A DNA stretch of 64,000 bases from a bacterium 0.1xD8-71 (GCA_003612405.1 RAYR01000019.1:1-64000); one strand, 5' to 3'; shown: positions 43,911 to 52,723, counted from the first letter of the stretch. The notes: a model not told the origin generated them from the letters alone. Translations and numbers: made by a program.

Positions 43911-44783
43911 CTAATATGTAAGAATTTCATATCCGTCCTCTGTCACAGCAAGCGTTACCTCCCATTGGGCGGAGGGCTTGCCGTCATCGGTATAGACCGT
44001 CCAGCCGTCCTCATCGTCAATGTAGATGTCTGCATTACCCATATTGACCATCGGTTCTATGGTGAACACCATACCCGGCACCATCAGCATTTCCGTACCC
44101 TTACTGGTCACATAGCTGACAAACGGCTCCTCGTGAAACTCCAGGCCCACACCATGTCCTCCGATTTCCCGGACAATGGAATAACCGTTCTTCTTCGCAT
44201 GATTATTGATGGCTTCCGCCATATCCCCCAGGAAGTTCCAGGGTTTCACCTGTTCCAGGCCCACATCAATACATTCTCTGGCCACCCGCACCAGCTTCTG
44301 TGTCTCTTCGGGCACCTCTCCGAGCATGAACATTCTGGAAGAATCCGAGAAATATCCTTTATAAATCGTGGATACATCCACGTTGACAATGTCACCGTCC
44401 TGCAGCAGCCGTGTTGCACTGGGGATGCCATGGCATACCACCTCATTGATGGATGTACAGACACTCCTGGGAAATCCGTCATAACCAAGAGGCGCCGCAA
44501 TCCCGCCCATCTGGCTGGTCATATCACAGACAATCCGGTCAATCTCCTCCGTACTCATGCCAATGTGTATCTGTCTGGCAATCTCGTCCAGAATGGCAAT
44601 ATTGATCTTGCTGCTCTCCCGTATCCCCTCAATCTGTTCCGGTGTCTTGATGATATCATGATCCGGCACAATATGACCCTGTAATGCGTAACTCTCAATC
44701 TTCTCATCCATGGCCATGTGACAGGCTTTATACTTTCTGCCGCTGCCGCACCAGCAATGATCATTTCTTCCCAGCTTCTTCAT
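43911..44783 (-). CDS. map: Methionine aminopeptidase with N-terminal SEC-C motif
   Basis: Removes the initiator Met from nascent proteins. About 290 residues. An N-terminal SEC-C zinc motif (GRNDHCWCGSGRKYKACH) precedes the M24 catalytic domain, where the metal ligands lie in VNVDVSTIYKGYFSDSSRMF (Asp pair), GGHGVGLEFHEEPF (His), FTIEPMV (Glu) and QWEVTLAV (Glu). The SEC-C extension, common in Clostridia, may bind the ribosome. ATG 44783 follows GGGAGG; the frame to 44810 is unsupported. Confidence 0.95.
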   Translation of the reverse strand: MKKLGRNDHCWCGSGRKYKACHMAMDEKIESYALQGHIVPDHDIIKTPEQIEGIRESSKINIAILDEIARQIHIGMSTEEIDRIVCDMTSQMGGIAAPLGYDGFPRSVCTSINEVVCHGIPSATRLLQDGDIVNVDVSTIYKGYFSDSSRMFMLGEVPEETQKLVRVARECIDVGLEQVKPWNFLGDMAEAINNHAKKNGYSIVREIGGHGVGLEFHEEPFVSYVTSKGTEMLMVPGMVFTIEPMVNMGNADIYIDDEDGWTVYTDDGKPSAQWEVTLAVTEDGYEILTY

Positions 44784-44825
44784 TGTAACATACCTCCCGG
44801 CATAGTCCACTCAATAACCGTATCT

Positions 44826-44854
44826 ATTGTAGCCCATATGATATACAAATTCAA
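44826..44854 (-). promoter_or_regulatory. Promoter of map
   Basis: Minus-strand -35 TTGAAT (44849-44854), 17-base spacer, -10 TACAAT (44826-44831). Confidence 0.75.
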
Positions 44855-44887
44855 GATTGTTGACCGGAAAACCGACTGCTCCTGCAT

Positions 44888-44917
44888 AAGAAAAGCACCC
44901 ACTCTCAAGTGGATGCT
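44888..44917 (-). terminator. Terminator of the BlaI / M56 peptidase operon
   Basis: Minus-strand hairpin AGCATCCACT-TGAG-AGTGGGTGCT followed by TTTCTTATG. Confidence 0.8.
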
Positions 44918-44983
44918 CCATACAGCGTTCTTTAAAATCCGGCCGTTTATTCTTTCTGCTCTGTAAGCGCACTACAGTGCACA

Positions 44984-46378
44984 TTACCGGGCAATACTGG
45001 CCTCGATATGTAAATCCTCTGTCTCGCACAGGTTAATTACAAAGAAATAATATCTGCCATTCTCCGGAACCTCATATGTGAAGTCTACTATATCTTCTCC
45101 CTCCACATAATTCATGATATTATCCGTGTCCTTGATTCCTGTCTGAAAAGTGATATCCATTGGATCGCCAACCACCAAGCCTTTAACCTCTCTTCCTTCA
45201 TCCGCGGAGAATCCAGCCGACATAAATGTTTTCCCTGCGGTGACCATCCATTCAATATTTAAAATTCTCCCACGGCTGTCCATCTTAATATCGTCCATCA
45301 TCACGATATCATTGGGATCAAGATTGTACATTCTTGCCAACTCATTCATGGCTTCCAGATCCGCAGCATCTATATCCCCTATAGAAGATTTGACACTTGT
45401 ATCCTCCGCATATCCTTCATAAACATCCGTCATCTTGGCTCCAATCGCCAGAGATGTAAAACTGCTCCCTAACAGGAAACATGCCGCCAGTCCTAACGCC
45501 ACACTCTTTCTGATACCGCCGCTCATGCGATATTCACTCATACAAGCTACTCTCCTCTCATAGTTCGTCCTGTCATCCACCAGCGCAAACAGCTGATATC
45601 TGCATCTCTTCGTGTCCGTCTTCATCATATTCAGTATTACCTGACAATAATGCTGCTGCGTAAATCTGTCCTTCGCCTTCTCACAGGCCAGCCTGTCGCA
45701 GCTTATCTCACACATCAGTGACATCTGCTTTAGCATCAGGTGCACCAGAGGATTGAACACATGCAGTAAGGCAATGAGAATACCAAATGTCTTTAAGGGC
45801 ATGTCCTTTTCCAGATAGTGGCATAACTCATGATAGAGAATAATCTCCACCTCATCCTCGGTGTACTGCACAAAGGGCAGTATCACTACCATTCCGTGAT
45901 GATAGGTAATACAAGGCACGCTGACGGAGTCGTTTCTGCACAGAGAAATCTTCCCCTCTATGCCCAGCTCCCTGCATATTTCTGTAAAACGACGTTTAGT
46001 CATTTCATCCTCTTCGGTAATATTACCCCGACAGATCATAGCCCAACGATGGCGGCAGACCAATTTATACGCCAACAGCATTAAGAACAAAGCTATCCAC
46101 ACACATCCCAGAACCTCAAACACTTCTATTGTCCTTGGCGTGTTGTAGAATAAGTTGATACTGCTGTGCATATTTTCATTGATCCATCTTTCCGCCTGTA
46201 ATACAAAATATACCAGCGGTACTACATAAGAGCATAATATGACTATGGTCACAAAGCGAATCAAACGTGCGTCTTTCTTAAACCATACCTTCCGGAATAT
46301 CACTCCTATGATATAGAATAATGTTCCGGAGATATCTGTCATTAACAACGCAATAAATAAATTACTTACCCAATCCAT
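44984..46378 (-). CDS. M56-family membrane metallopeptidase (BlaR1/MecR1-like)
   Basis: 464 residues. Four membrane segments surround the zinc motif HELCH (in YHELCHYLEKDM, about 182-186) on the cytoplasmic side. The C-terminal sensor part (about 310-464) is not a penicillin-binding domain. In the BlaR1 model the peptidase is activated by an external signal and inactivates the partner repressor. The start overlaps blaI by 17 bases. The signal sensed is unknown; no beta-lactamase gene is nearby. Confidence 0.9.
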   Translation of the reverse strand: MDWVSNLFIALLMTDISGTLFYIIGVIFRKVWFKKDARLIRFVTIVILCSYVVPLVYFVLQAERWINENMHSSINLFYNTPRTIEVFEVLGCVWIALFLMLLAYKLVCRHRWAMICRGNITEEDEMTKRRFTEICRELGIEGKISLCRNDSVSVPCITYHHGMVVILPFVQYTEDEVEIILYHELCHYLEKDMPLKTFGILIALLHVFNPLVHLMLKQMSLMCEISCDRLACEKAKDRFTQQHYCQVILNMMKTDTKRCRYQLFALVDDRTNYERRVACMSEYRMSGGIRKSVALGLAACFLLGSSFTSLAIGAKMTDVYEGYAEDTSVKSSIGDIDAADLEAMNELARMYNLDPNDIVMMDDIKMDSRGRILNIEWMVTAGKTFMSAGFSADEGREVKGLVVGDPMDITFQTGIKDTDNIMNYVEGEDIVDFTYEVPENGRYYFFVINLCETEDLHIEASIAR

Positions 46379-46742
46379 CGATCATCTTCTGTATCCTTTC
46401 AATTTCATCCTGTCGTAATGGTCTCTCATTTGCCAGAGCACAAAGAAATTCGTCTGCATTGTCGTGATTCCAAAAAGTCACATAATCACTTGTCAGCTGT
46501 CCTTTATACTCATCAAGAGGAACAAGAATCTGATAAAAGAATACCCGGCCCTGACGATAGTGTCTCAGATAGCCCTTTCTCACAAGGCGCGCTAAGAAAG
46601 TGGATACTGTCTGAGGTTTCCACTCTTTATGGTACTTGTCATTGACCCTCTGCATAATCTCCATGAGACTCAGTTCTTCCTCTGAATCCCATACTGTCTT
46701 CATAACCAGCTGTTCACAATCCGTTAAATTTTCAAGTGTCAT
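46362..46742 (-). CDS. BlaI/MecI/CopY-family repressor
   Basis: 126 residues. A winged helix at 1-80 (TDCEQLVMKTVWDSEEELSLMEIMQRVN, TVSTFLARLVRKGYLRHYRQGRVFFY) and a C-terminal dimerisation helix are present. It probably represses itself and the M56 peptidase gene through the palindrome at 46763-46780, and would be cleaved or released when the peptidase is active. GGAGGC precedes the ATG. Confidence 0.93.
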   Translation of the reverse strand: MTLENLTDCEQLVMKTVWDSEEELSLMEIMQRVNDKYHKEWKPQTVSTFLARLVRKGYLRHYRQGRVFFYQILVPLDEYKGQLTSDYVTFWNHDNADEFLCALANERPLRQDEIERIQKMIDGLGK

Positions 46743-46762
46743 AGAAATGCCTCCAGTAATCT

Positions 46763-46780
46763 CTACAATTACTATTGTAG
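46763..46780. promoter_or_regulatory. Candidate BlaI-type operator
   Basis: Perfect palindrome CTACAAT-TACT-ATTGTAG immediately after the -10 box of the repressor promoter. It carries the TACA/TGTA arms of BlaI/MecI/CopY sites but with eight bases between the arms instead of the usual two. Confidence 0.6.
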
Positions 46781-46783
46781 GTT

Positions 46784-46812
46784 ATAGTATTTAAAAAACT
46801 TCTCTCTCTCAA
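46784..46812 (-). promoter_or_regulatory. Promoter of the BlaI / M56 peptidase operon
   Basis: Minus-strand -35 TTGAGA (46807-46812), 17-base spacer, -10 TACTAT (46784-46789). The start point falls inside the palindrome at 46763-46780. No clear promoter for the divergent MATE gene is seen in 46813-47021. Confidence 0.65.
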
Positions 46813-47021
46813 TAGTATTTTATATTTCGTAGAATATCAAGTATAAATTGTCATAAATTTCACCAAAAATGAACTGGTTGTGTAGTTGTTATTTAGAAAA
46901 ATATGTTACTTTAAACTAAAAAATCACATTGCATCTGTCCGGGAGTTATTGTAAAATATTGACTTAGCTTACATATTTGGCAGAAAACATCAGGCATTGT
47001 CAATGCTGACAGGAGGCGGCC

Positions 47022-48431
47022 ATGGAAACAACACAAACTGCGAAACAAAGTCTTATCCGCAAGCTAGTCGGTGACAGGGCTTTCTATAAGATGGTACTGG
47101 CGATTGCCGTGCCTATTATGATCCAGAACGGCATCACGAATTTCGTGAGTCTCCTGGATAATATCATGATCGGCCAGATCGGCACCGAGCAGATGTCCGG
47201 CGTTGCCATCGTCAATCAGCTGCTCTTCGTCTATAATCTCTGCCTTTTTGGCGGTGTATCCGGTGCAGGCATCTTCACCGCCCAGTATTTCGGTCAGAAG
47301 AACGATGAAGGCATCCGGCAGACGGTCCGCTTCAAAGTATGGATGGTCGCTTTTATCACCCTGCTTACGATCATTCTGTTACTGACCGGCGGCAGTTCTT
47401 TGATCACCCTGTATTTACAGGGAAAAGGCACTGCCGAGAGTGCAGCTGTCACCCTGACATACGGTCAGCAGTATCTCTGGATCATGCTGCTTGGCCTGCC
47501 CCCTTTTATGATGGTGCAGGTCTATTCCAGCACCCTGCGGGAGTGCCGGCAGACAATCCTGCCCATGAAAGCCGGCGTTGTGGCAGTCTTTGTCAATCTG
47601 ATATTAAACTACATATTAATATATGGCAAGTTCGGCGCCCCGGCCCTTGGCGTACAGGGCGCGGCGATTGCCACCATCATTTCCCGCTACGTGGAAGCTG
47701 CCATCGTACTGCTCCATACCCACAGGCATAAGGCCGATAATCCTTTTGTGGAAGGACTCTACAACACCCTCAAGGTACCCGGCTTACTGGTGCAGAAGAT
47801 TCTGATCAAGGGAACGCCCCTTCTTCTCAATGAGACTTTGTGGGCCGCCGGTATGGCCATGCTGACGCAGTGCTATTCAGTACGCGGCCTTAACGTTATT
47901 GCCGCCCTGAATATCTCCAACACCATCAGCAACGTATTTAATATTGTATTTATCGCTCTGGGAGATTCGGTGGCGATCATTGTAGGACAGCTTCTGGGAG
48001 CCGGTAAGATGAAGGAAGCCCGGGATACCGATAATAAGATGATTGCCTTCTCTGTCTTCTGCTGTGCCTGTGTGGCCTTTATCATGCTGATACTGGCACG
48101 CTTCTTCCCGCTCCTGTTTAAGACCAACGAGGAAGCCCGCACACTTGCCACATACTTTATTATGGTCGTAGCTTTGTTCATGCCGCAGAACGCTTTCCTG
48201 CACGCCTCTTACTTTACGTTACGTTCCGGCGGCAAAACGATCATTACCTTTTTATTTGACAGTGTATTTATCTGGTGCGTCAGCGTGGTGATTGCCTTTA
48301 CTTTAAGCCGCTACACAACTCTTCCTGTCATCGCGGTCTTTACCTTTGTACAGCTTGGAGACCTGATCAAGTGCGTGATCGGATTCGTCCTGGTTAAGAA
48401 GGGTGTTTGGCTGCAAAATATTGTGTCGTAG
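47022..48431 (+). CDS. MATE-family efflux transporter
   Basis: 469 residues, about twelve membrane segments in two homologous halves. The N-terminal block is KMVLAIAVPIMIQNGITNFVSLLDNIMIGQIGTEQMSGVAIVNQ, with the matching second half from ILIKGTPLLLNETLWAAGMAM. It exports drugs or other organic cations using an ion gradient. AGGAGG precedes the ATG. It is divergent from the BlaI operon; whether BlaI controls it is not shown. Confidence 0.93.
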   Translation: METTQTAKQSLIRKLVGDRAFYKMVLAIAVPIMIQNGITNFVSLLDNIMIGQIGTEQMSGVAIVNQLLFVYNLCLFGGVSGAGIFTAQYFGQKNDEGIRQTVRFKVWMVAFITLLTIILLLTGGSSLITLYLQGKGTAESAAVTLTYGQQYLWIMLLGLPPFMMVQVYSSTLRECRQTILPMKAGVVAVFVNLILNYILIYGKFGAPALGVQGAAIATIISRYVEAAIVLLHTHRHKADNPFVEGLYNTLKVPGLLVQKILIKGTPLLLNETLWAAGMAMLTQCYSVRGLNVIAALNISNTISNVFNIVFIALGDSVAIIVGQLLGAGKMKEARDTDNKMIAFSVFCCACVAFIMLILARFFPLLFKTNEEARTLATYFIMVVALFMPQNAFLHASYFTLRSGGKTIITFLFDSVFIWCVSVVIAFTLSRYTTLPVIAVFTFVQLGDLIKCVIGFVLVKKGVWLQNIVS

Positions 48432-48499
48432 CGGTTTTTCCTGTCTGTAAGTTGAAAATTTACTAGTGTTTTATTCGGAAAAACATATTGATTCTCTTC

Positions 48500-48529
48500 T
48501 TGACGTTCGGTATAATAGATATTTATAAT
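48500..48529 (+). promoter_or_regulatory. Promoter of mini-toxin B
   Basis: -35 TTGACG (48500-48505), 18-base spacer, perfect -10 TATAAT (48524-48529), with a start near 48536 and a leader of about 60 bases. Confidence 0.75.
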
Positions 48530-48595
48530 TGAAAAGAAGGTTGGATGTGATTTTCTGATTGATGCCCTCTAGTCTACGAAAGAGGGTGGTGCCTT

Positions 48596-48676
48596 ATGAG
48601 TATGATGGAACTTCTTACATTATTACTTGTTTTATTTACGGCTCTATCTTACATAGATAATCATACAAAGAAATAA
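48596..48676 (+). CDS. Holin-like type I toxin (mini-toxin B)
   Basis: 26 residues: MSMMELLTLLLVLFTALSYI followed by DNHTKK. One hydrophobic helix and a YID/basic end, like mini-toxin A. AGGGTGGTG before the ATG serves as the Shine-Dalgarno site, and CCCTCT in the leader (48565-48570) can pair with its AGAGGG (48581-48586). A strong own promoter and terminator and an opposing antisense promoter support a real type I toxin gene. The toxin role is inferred. Confidence 0.75.
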   Translation: MSMMELLTLLLVLFTALSYIDNHTKK

Positions 48677-48713
48677 GCATCCCTACCGCCTAAAGTTTAG
48701 GATGCTTATTTTC
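48672..48713. terminator. Shared terminator of toxin B and its antisense RNA
   Basis: Inverted repeat AATAAGCATCC (48672-48682) / GGATGCTTATT (48700-48710), T-rich after it on the plus strand, overlapping the toxin stop codon. Confidence 0.8.
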
Positions 48714-48767
48714 TTATAATTTTTACCTTTACTGAGGGCAATCGGAAACTCAATTCCGATCACTTCT
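48672..48767 (-). ncRNA. Candidate antitoxin RNA to mini-toxin B
   Basis: Predicted about 95-base minus-strand RNA from the promoter at 48774-48802 to the shared terminator. It contains a hairpin ATCGGAA/TTCCGAT and is complementary to the 3' end of the toxin B mRNA. Inferred from promoter and terminator only. Confidence 0.55.
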
Positions 48768-48773
48768 AAGTAA

Positions 48774-48802
48774 ATTATATACCAGAGTGGTTGAGAAATC
48801 AA
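48774..48802 (-). promoter_or_regulatory. Promoter of the antisense RNA to mini-toxin B
   Basis: -35 TTGATT (48797-48802), 17-base spacer, perfect -10 TATAAT (48774-48779). It sits within the hairpin AGAGTGGTTGA/TCAACCACTCT (48784-48808), which is followed by TTTTTT on the plus strand and may also end plus-strand transcripts. Confidence 0.75.
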
Positions 48803-48812
48803 CCACTCTTTT

Positions 48813-50066
48813 TTACACCAGACCATTATACTGGTTATAAACAGCACAAAGCTTATTGGTATTCTTAAGGATAAAATGCAGGGCAATCCACGGTCCGATA
48901 CCACAGAGCATAGAACCAAACAGTGTCCATACCAAAAAGGTGGTTCCGTTTTCCTGAATCGGAACATTGTAGCGGTAGCTGTTCGCCTGTAAACGATTGG
49001 CCAGTTTATACCACCAGATGATATAGTAAATGCCGCAGGTAACCATGCCAAGAAGAATAAAAGCCAGAAGTCCGCTTGTCTTTTCCCCATCACCCTCACA
49101 TATGTCGTTTACATCCTCTGCCAGATTATAGATAAAAACATATCCATAAATACCACAGGTAACAAGGGAGAGCAGGAAATACATCCAGATACTTCTGTTG
49201 GTCTTCTTTGCTCTTGTCCCTCTGGGCGGCGTCGTGGGATTACCATAGCCCATGCCTCCCATAGGCGGTGTCCCATATCCCGGTGCTCCATTTGTCTGGT
49301 ATTCCGTCTGTCCTCCTATCGGCATTACCTGCTGATACGCTGCCTGGCCTTCTGTAGGCGGTACCTGTTGATAGGTGCCCTGGCCTTCGGCCGGCGGCAC
49401 CTGGTAATTGATTACCGTATTCTTTGCAGCCTGTTTTGCCTGCAAATCCTTTGCCGCACCTGAAAGCTCAGTAAATCCTTCCGTCATGCTTGCCATAAGA
49501 GAATCTTTCGTCTCTCCCACGACAGGGGCACTGCCCATGATATACATAAGACCGAAAAGTATGGCAGCCACGGCCACATAGCCAAGCCAACGGACAATAG
49601 CTGCTCCGCCAATGGAAATACTGCCAAAATTAATCAAATTGACAAAAATTGACACGAATATTGAGAGCAATCTCAGAGCCACACTCAAAACCGCACCGCC
49701 AAACACCAGATTCCTTAACTTACTGCTCCATTTCCATGCAGCAGCTGCTGTACTCACAGCCATGATCATCGCTCCAAAAAAACCAAGTAAGTTGGACAGC
49801 AGATAGCCAAACTGCAGCCAGCGGAGTGAAACAAATATACCTCGAATCCTTGCAAGGGCTGCAAACAGAAAAACAACTGCAAACACACCGCATACTATCC
49901 GCATCACCATATCCAAATCCTGATTTTGGGGTTTGCTAATACCATTGTTTACCGTACCCATTCCACCAGCATCCATTCCCTGTCCGGTACTCCCGGCAGG
50001 TGTACCACAGTTCGGGCAGAACTTTTCGTCCTCGTTTATAGGACTTCCACAATTGGGACAAAACAT
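48813..50066 (-). CDS. Zinc-ribbon membrane protein with C-terminal DUF4234-like domain
   Basis: 417 residues. An N-terminal double CxxC zinc ribbon (FCPNCGSPINEDEKFCPNCG), then four membrane segments (about 50-170). A Pro/Gln-rich linker with GQGTYQQVPPTEGQAAYQQV-like repeats follows, then a DUF4234-type domain (SLVTCGIYGYVFIYNLAEDVN ... GMVTCGIYYIIWWYKLANRL). This architecture is common in Firmicutes and its function is unknown. GAGGAGGAG precedes the ATG. Confidence 0.88.
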   Translation of the reverse strand: MFCPNCGSPINEDEKFCPNCGTPAGSTGQGMDAGGMGTVNNGISKPQNQDLDMVMRIVCGVFAVVFLFAALARIRGIFVSLRWLQFGYLLSNLLGFFGAMIMAVSTAAAAWKWSSKLRNLVFGGAVLSVALRLLSIFVSIFVNLINFGSISIGGAAIVRWLGYVAVAAILFGLMYIMGSAPVVGETKDSLMASMTEGFTELSGAAKDLQAKQAAKNTVINYQVPPAEGQGTYQQVPPTEGQAAYQQVMPIGGQTEYQTNGAPGYGTPPMGGMGYGNPTTPPRGTRAKKTNRSIWMYFLLSLVTCGIYGYVFIYNLAEDVNDICEGDGEKTSGLLAFILLGMVTCGIYYIIWWYKLANRLQANSYRYNVPIQENGTTFLVWTLFGSMLCGIGPWIALHFILKNTNKLCAVYNQYNGLV

Positions 50067-50108
50067 AACTTCTCCTCCTCATAAGTTATTGTACTGCACA
50101 CTACTACA

Positions 50109-50141
50109 TAAAAAGACGGCCGGACTCTCATCCGGACCGCC
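50109..50141 (-). terminator. Terminator at the end of the arabinose operon
   Basis: Minus-strand hairpin GCGGTCCGGA/TCCGGCCGTC followed by TTTTTATG, just after the rpe stop codon. Confidence 0.9.
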
Positions 50142-50152
50142 CTTCCGTTTCA

Positions 50153-50812
50153 TTAAAACTGTGCCAGATACCCTTTCACATTGTCTGTAATATTACCGCC
50201 AAAGATCGCGGATCCTGCCACAATCACATTGGCACCGGCATCCAACACCACGCGTGCATTGTCTCTCGTGATACCGCCATCCACCTGGATGTCCAGATCT
50301 ATACCCAGCTCATCAGCCATCTGACGAACTTGACGGATACGCTCCGTGGATTCGGGTATGTACTGTTGTCCGCCAAATCCCGGTTCCACAGTCATCACCA
50401 GCAGCATATCCAGCTTACTTAAGTACTTTCTGACCGCTTCCACAGGAGTTCTCGGCTTAATCGACATTCCCACCCGGCAGCCTAAGCTGCGGATCAACGC
50501 AATCGTCTCTTCCGCATCCTCTGTGGCTTCCAGATGAAAGGTGATACTGTCTGCGCCGCACGCCTTAAACTCTTTCACATACCGCTCCGGTTCCACAATC
50601 ATCAGGTGTACATCAAATACTTTATCAGTCACCTTGCGGATGGTACGGATCACAGGCATACCAAAAGAGATTGACGGCACGAAGACTCCATCCATCACAT
50701 CAATATGTACATATTCTGCGCCGGCTTTACACGCCTCTTCAATCTGCTCCCCCAGTCTGGCAAAATCTGCCGCCAGAATGGAGGGGGATAAAATGTTTTT
50801 TCTCTCGGACAT
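50153..50812 (-). CDS. rpe: Ribulose-phosphate 3-epimerase
   Basis: Interconverts ribulose-5-phosphate and xylulose-5-phosphate. 219 residues, TIM barrel. Metal and catalytic residues lie in LAADFARL, HIDVMDGVFVPSISFG, VHLMI, MTVEPGFGGQ and QVDGGITRDNA. Last gene of the pentose block, 31 bases after the transketolase C-half. Confidence 0.96.
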   Translation of the reverse strand: MSERKNILSPSILAADFARLGEQIEEACKAGAEYVHIDVMDGVFVPSISFGMPVIRTIRKVTDKVFDVHLMIVEPERYVKEFKACGADSITFHLEATEDAEETIALIRSLGCRVGMSIKPRTPVEAVRKYLSKLDMLLVMTVEPGFGGQQYIPESTERIRQVRQMADELGIDLDIQVDGGITRDNARVVLDAGANVIVAGSAIFGGNITDNVKGYLAQF

Positions 50813-50843
50813 CTCAAATGCCTCTCTATCGCCAGATTATCAT

Positions 50844-51785
50844 TTATTTCACGAAATCTTTTACCTTTGCGTAGATTCCTTTTCCGTCTAATCCATACTT
50901 CTCTACCAGAGCGGATGCAGAACCGGACTCACCGAAGACATCCTGCATACCAATCCGCAATACGGGAACAGGATGTTTTTCGGACAGGCAGTCACATACT
51001 GCACTTCCAAGTCCGCCGATCACGGTATGCTCTTCCGCTGTCACAACCTTACCTGTCTTCTTCGCGGATGCAAGCACAAGTTCTTCATCCAGAGGTTTGA
51101 TGGTATGAATGTTGATCACTTCCGCCTGGATGCCGTCAGCCGCAAGCATTTCTGCCGCTTCTAAAGCAGAGGAAACGGTAATACCGCTGGCAATAATCGT
51201 TACATCACTGCCTTCTCTTAAGAGAACGCCTTTACCAATCTCAAATTTATAATCAGGTGTATCGTTGATCACCGGCACAGCCGCCCGTCCAAAACGCAGA
51301 TATACAGGCCCCTGAAACTCAATGGCCGCTCTGACAGCCGCTTTTGCTTCCACATCATCGGAAGGTACGATCACTGTCATCCCGGGAATGGTACGCATCA
51401 GAGCCACATCCTCATTACACTGATGAGTCGCACCGTCCTCACCTACTGTAATACCTGCATGGGTTGCGCCAATCTTCACATTCAGATGCGGATAGCCGAT
51501 GGAGTTACGAACCTGTTCAAAGTTACGTCCTGCTGCAAACATGGCAAAGGAACTGATAAAAGGAATCTTCCCGCAGGTTGCAAGGCCGGCCGCAATGCCG
51601 GTCATATTACACTCCGCAATACCACAGTCGATATGGCGGTCAGGAAATGCTTTCTTAAATACGCCTGTCTTGGTAGCTCCTGCAAGGTCTGCATCAAGGA
51701 CTACCAGATCCGAAAATTCTGCACCACATTCAGCAAGTGCATTACCATAGCTTTCTCTTGTTGCAATTTTCTTAACATCTGCCAT
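50844..51785 (-). CDS. Transketolase, C-terminal (pyrimidine-binding) subunit
   Basis: 313 residues. It holds the pyrimidine-binding domain (RHIDCGIAECNMTGIAAGLA, with the Glu that activates thiamine) and the C-terminal domain (VTAEEHTVIGGLGSAV). Many Firmicutes carry transketolase as two adjacent genes; this half needs the 51785-52624 protein to be active. Its ATG overlaps the stop of that gene by one base. It feeds xylulose-5-phosphate into the pentose phosphate pathway. Confidence 0.95.
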   Translation of the reverse strand: MADVKKIATRESYGNALAECGAEFSDLVVLDADLAGATKTGVFKKAFPDRHIDCGIAECNMTGIAAGLATCGKIPFISSFAMFAAGRNFEQVRNSIGYPHLNVKIGATHAGITVGEDGATHQCNEDVALMRTIPGMTVIVPSDDVEAKAAVRAAIEFQGPVYLRFGRAAVPVINDTPDYKFEIGKGVLLREGSDVTIIASGITVSSALEAAEMLAADGIQAEVINIHTIKPLDEELVLASAKKTGKVVTAEEHTVIGGLGSAVCDCLSEKHPVPVLRIGMQDVFGESGSASALVEKYGLDGKGIYAKVKDFVK

Positions 51786-52624
51786 TAGTTTGCACCTCCT
51801 AATTCTTCACCGATTTTCTCAAGGTCTGCCATCGCTGTTGCATACTCCTCATCGTTAGGAGCCTTGCCATGCCAGCCCGCGCTGTTCTCCATGAAGGAAA
51901 CGCCTTTGCCTTTTACTGTCTTACAGATAATCGCTGTAGGCATCCCCTTGGTAGCTTTCGCCTCTTTGAACGCAGCATCAATCTGGTCAAAGTCATTGCC
52001 GTCGATGTTGATCACATGGAAATTAAAAGCCTCAAATTTCTTGTCAATCGGATAAGGAGAACATACATCGTCAATCTTACCGTCAATCTGCAAACCGTTA
52101 TTGTCCACGATGACTACCAGATTATCAAGTTTACGATGTCCGGCAAACATGGAAGCTTCCCACACCTGTCCTTCCTGAATCTCGCCATCGCCCAGAAGGG
52201 TGTATGTTCTGTAGGACTTATTGTCGAGCTTCGCCGCAAGCGCCATACCGACCGCCGCAGAGATACCCTGTCCCAGAGAACCGGAAGACATATCTACACC
52301 AGGTGTCTCCTGCATACAGGGATGTCCTTGCAGGTATGATCCCAGGTGACGCAGTGTCTTTAAATCTTCCACCGGGAAATATCCTCTGTTCGCCAATACG
52401 GAATAAAGGCCCGGAGCCGTATGTCCTTTGGACAGTACGAAACGGTCTCTGTCCGCCTTCTTGGGATCCTTGGGATCAATGTTCATCTCCTCGAAATACA
52501 GGTACGTGAAAATATCTGCCGCTGATAAAGATCCGCCCGGATGTCCCGCCTTAGCGCTATGTACCGCTGTCACGATACCCTTACGAACTTCATTAGCTGT
52601 TTTCTGTAACTCTAATTTGTTCAT
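51785..52624 (-). CDS. Transketolase, N-terminal (thiamine diphosphate-binding) subunit
   Basis: About 279 residues. The diphosphate-binding domain shows GHPGGSLSAADIFTYLYF, LSKGHTAPGLYSVLA and the GDGEIQEGQVWEA ... VDNNG motif (GDG-x-NN) that holds Mg2+ and the cofactor. The frame opens at a TTG (52630), but ATG 52624 has GGAGG six bases upstream. Translationally coupled to the C-half gene. Confidence 0.95.
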   Translation of the reverse strand: MNKLELQKTANEVRKGIVTAVHSAKAGHPGGSLSAADIFTYLYFEEMNIDPKDPKKADRDRFVLSKGHTAPGLYSVLANRGYFPVEDLKTLRHLGSYLQGHPCMQETPGVDMSSGSLGQGISAAVGMALAAKLDNKSYRTYTLLGDGEIQEGQVWEASMFAGHRKLDNLVVIVDNNGLQIDGKIDDVCSPYPIDKKFEAFNFHVINIDGNDFDQIDAAFKEAKATKGMPTAIICKTVKGKGVSFMENSAGWHGKAPNDEEYATAMADLEKIGEELGGAN

Positions 52625-52680
52625 CGCCAACCTCCAAAAATATATTTTGTGTATCTTTCACTACCACTATCATAACACAA

Positions 52681-52716
52681 CCAGGCGCAAGTCACTATAC
52701 AAAACTTGCGCTCTGG
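52681..52716 (-). promoter_or_regulatory. Hairpin between araD and the transketolase genes
   Basis: Minus-strand inverted repeat AGAGCGCAAGT/ACTTGCGCCTGG with a loop of about 11 bases and no T run. A TATGAT box follows it, so a processing site or an internal promoter is possible. Confidence 0.45.
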
Positions 52717-52723
52717 TTTCTAT

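Noticed and set aside
44984..46742. Beta-lactam resistance operon
   Set aside because: Only the regulator and M56 peptidase are present. The peptidase lacks a penicillin-binding sensor and no beta-lactamase gene is adjacent.
48683..49099. 138-codon minus-strand frame overlapping the zinc-ribbon membrane protein
   Set aside because: It is a shadow frame of the 48813-50066 gene that runs into the toxin B terminator. It has no Shine-Dalgarno and no family likeness.
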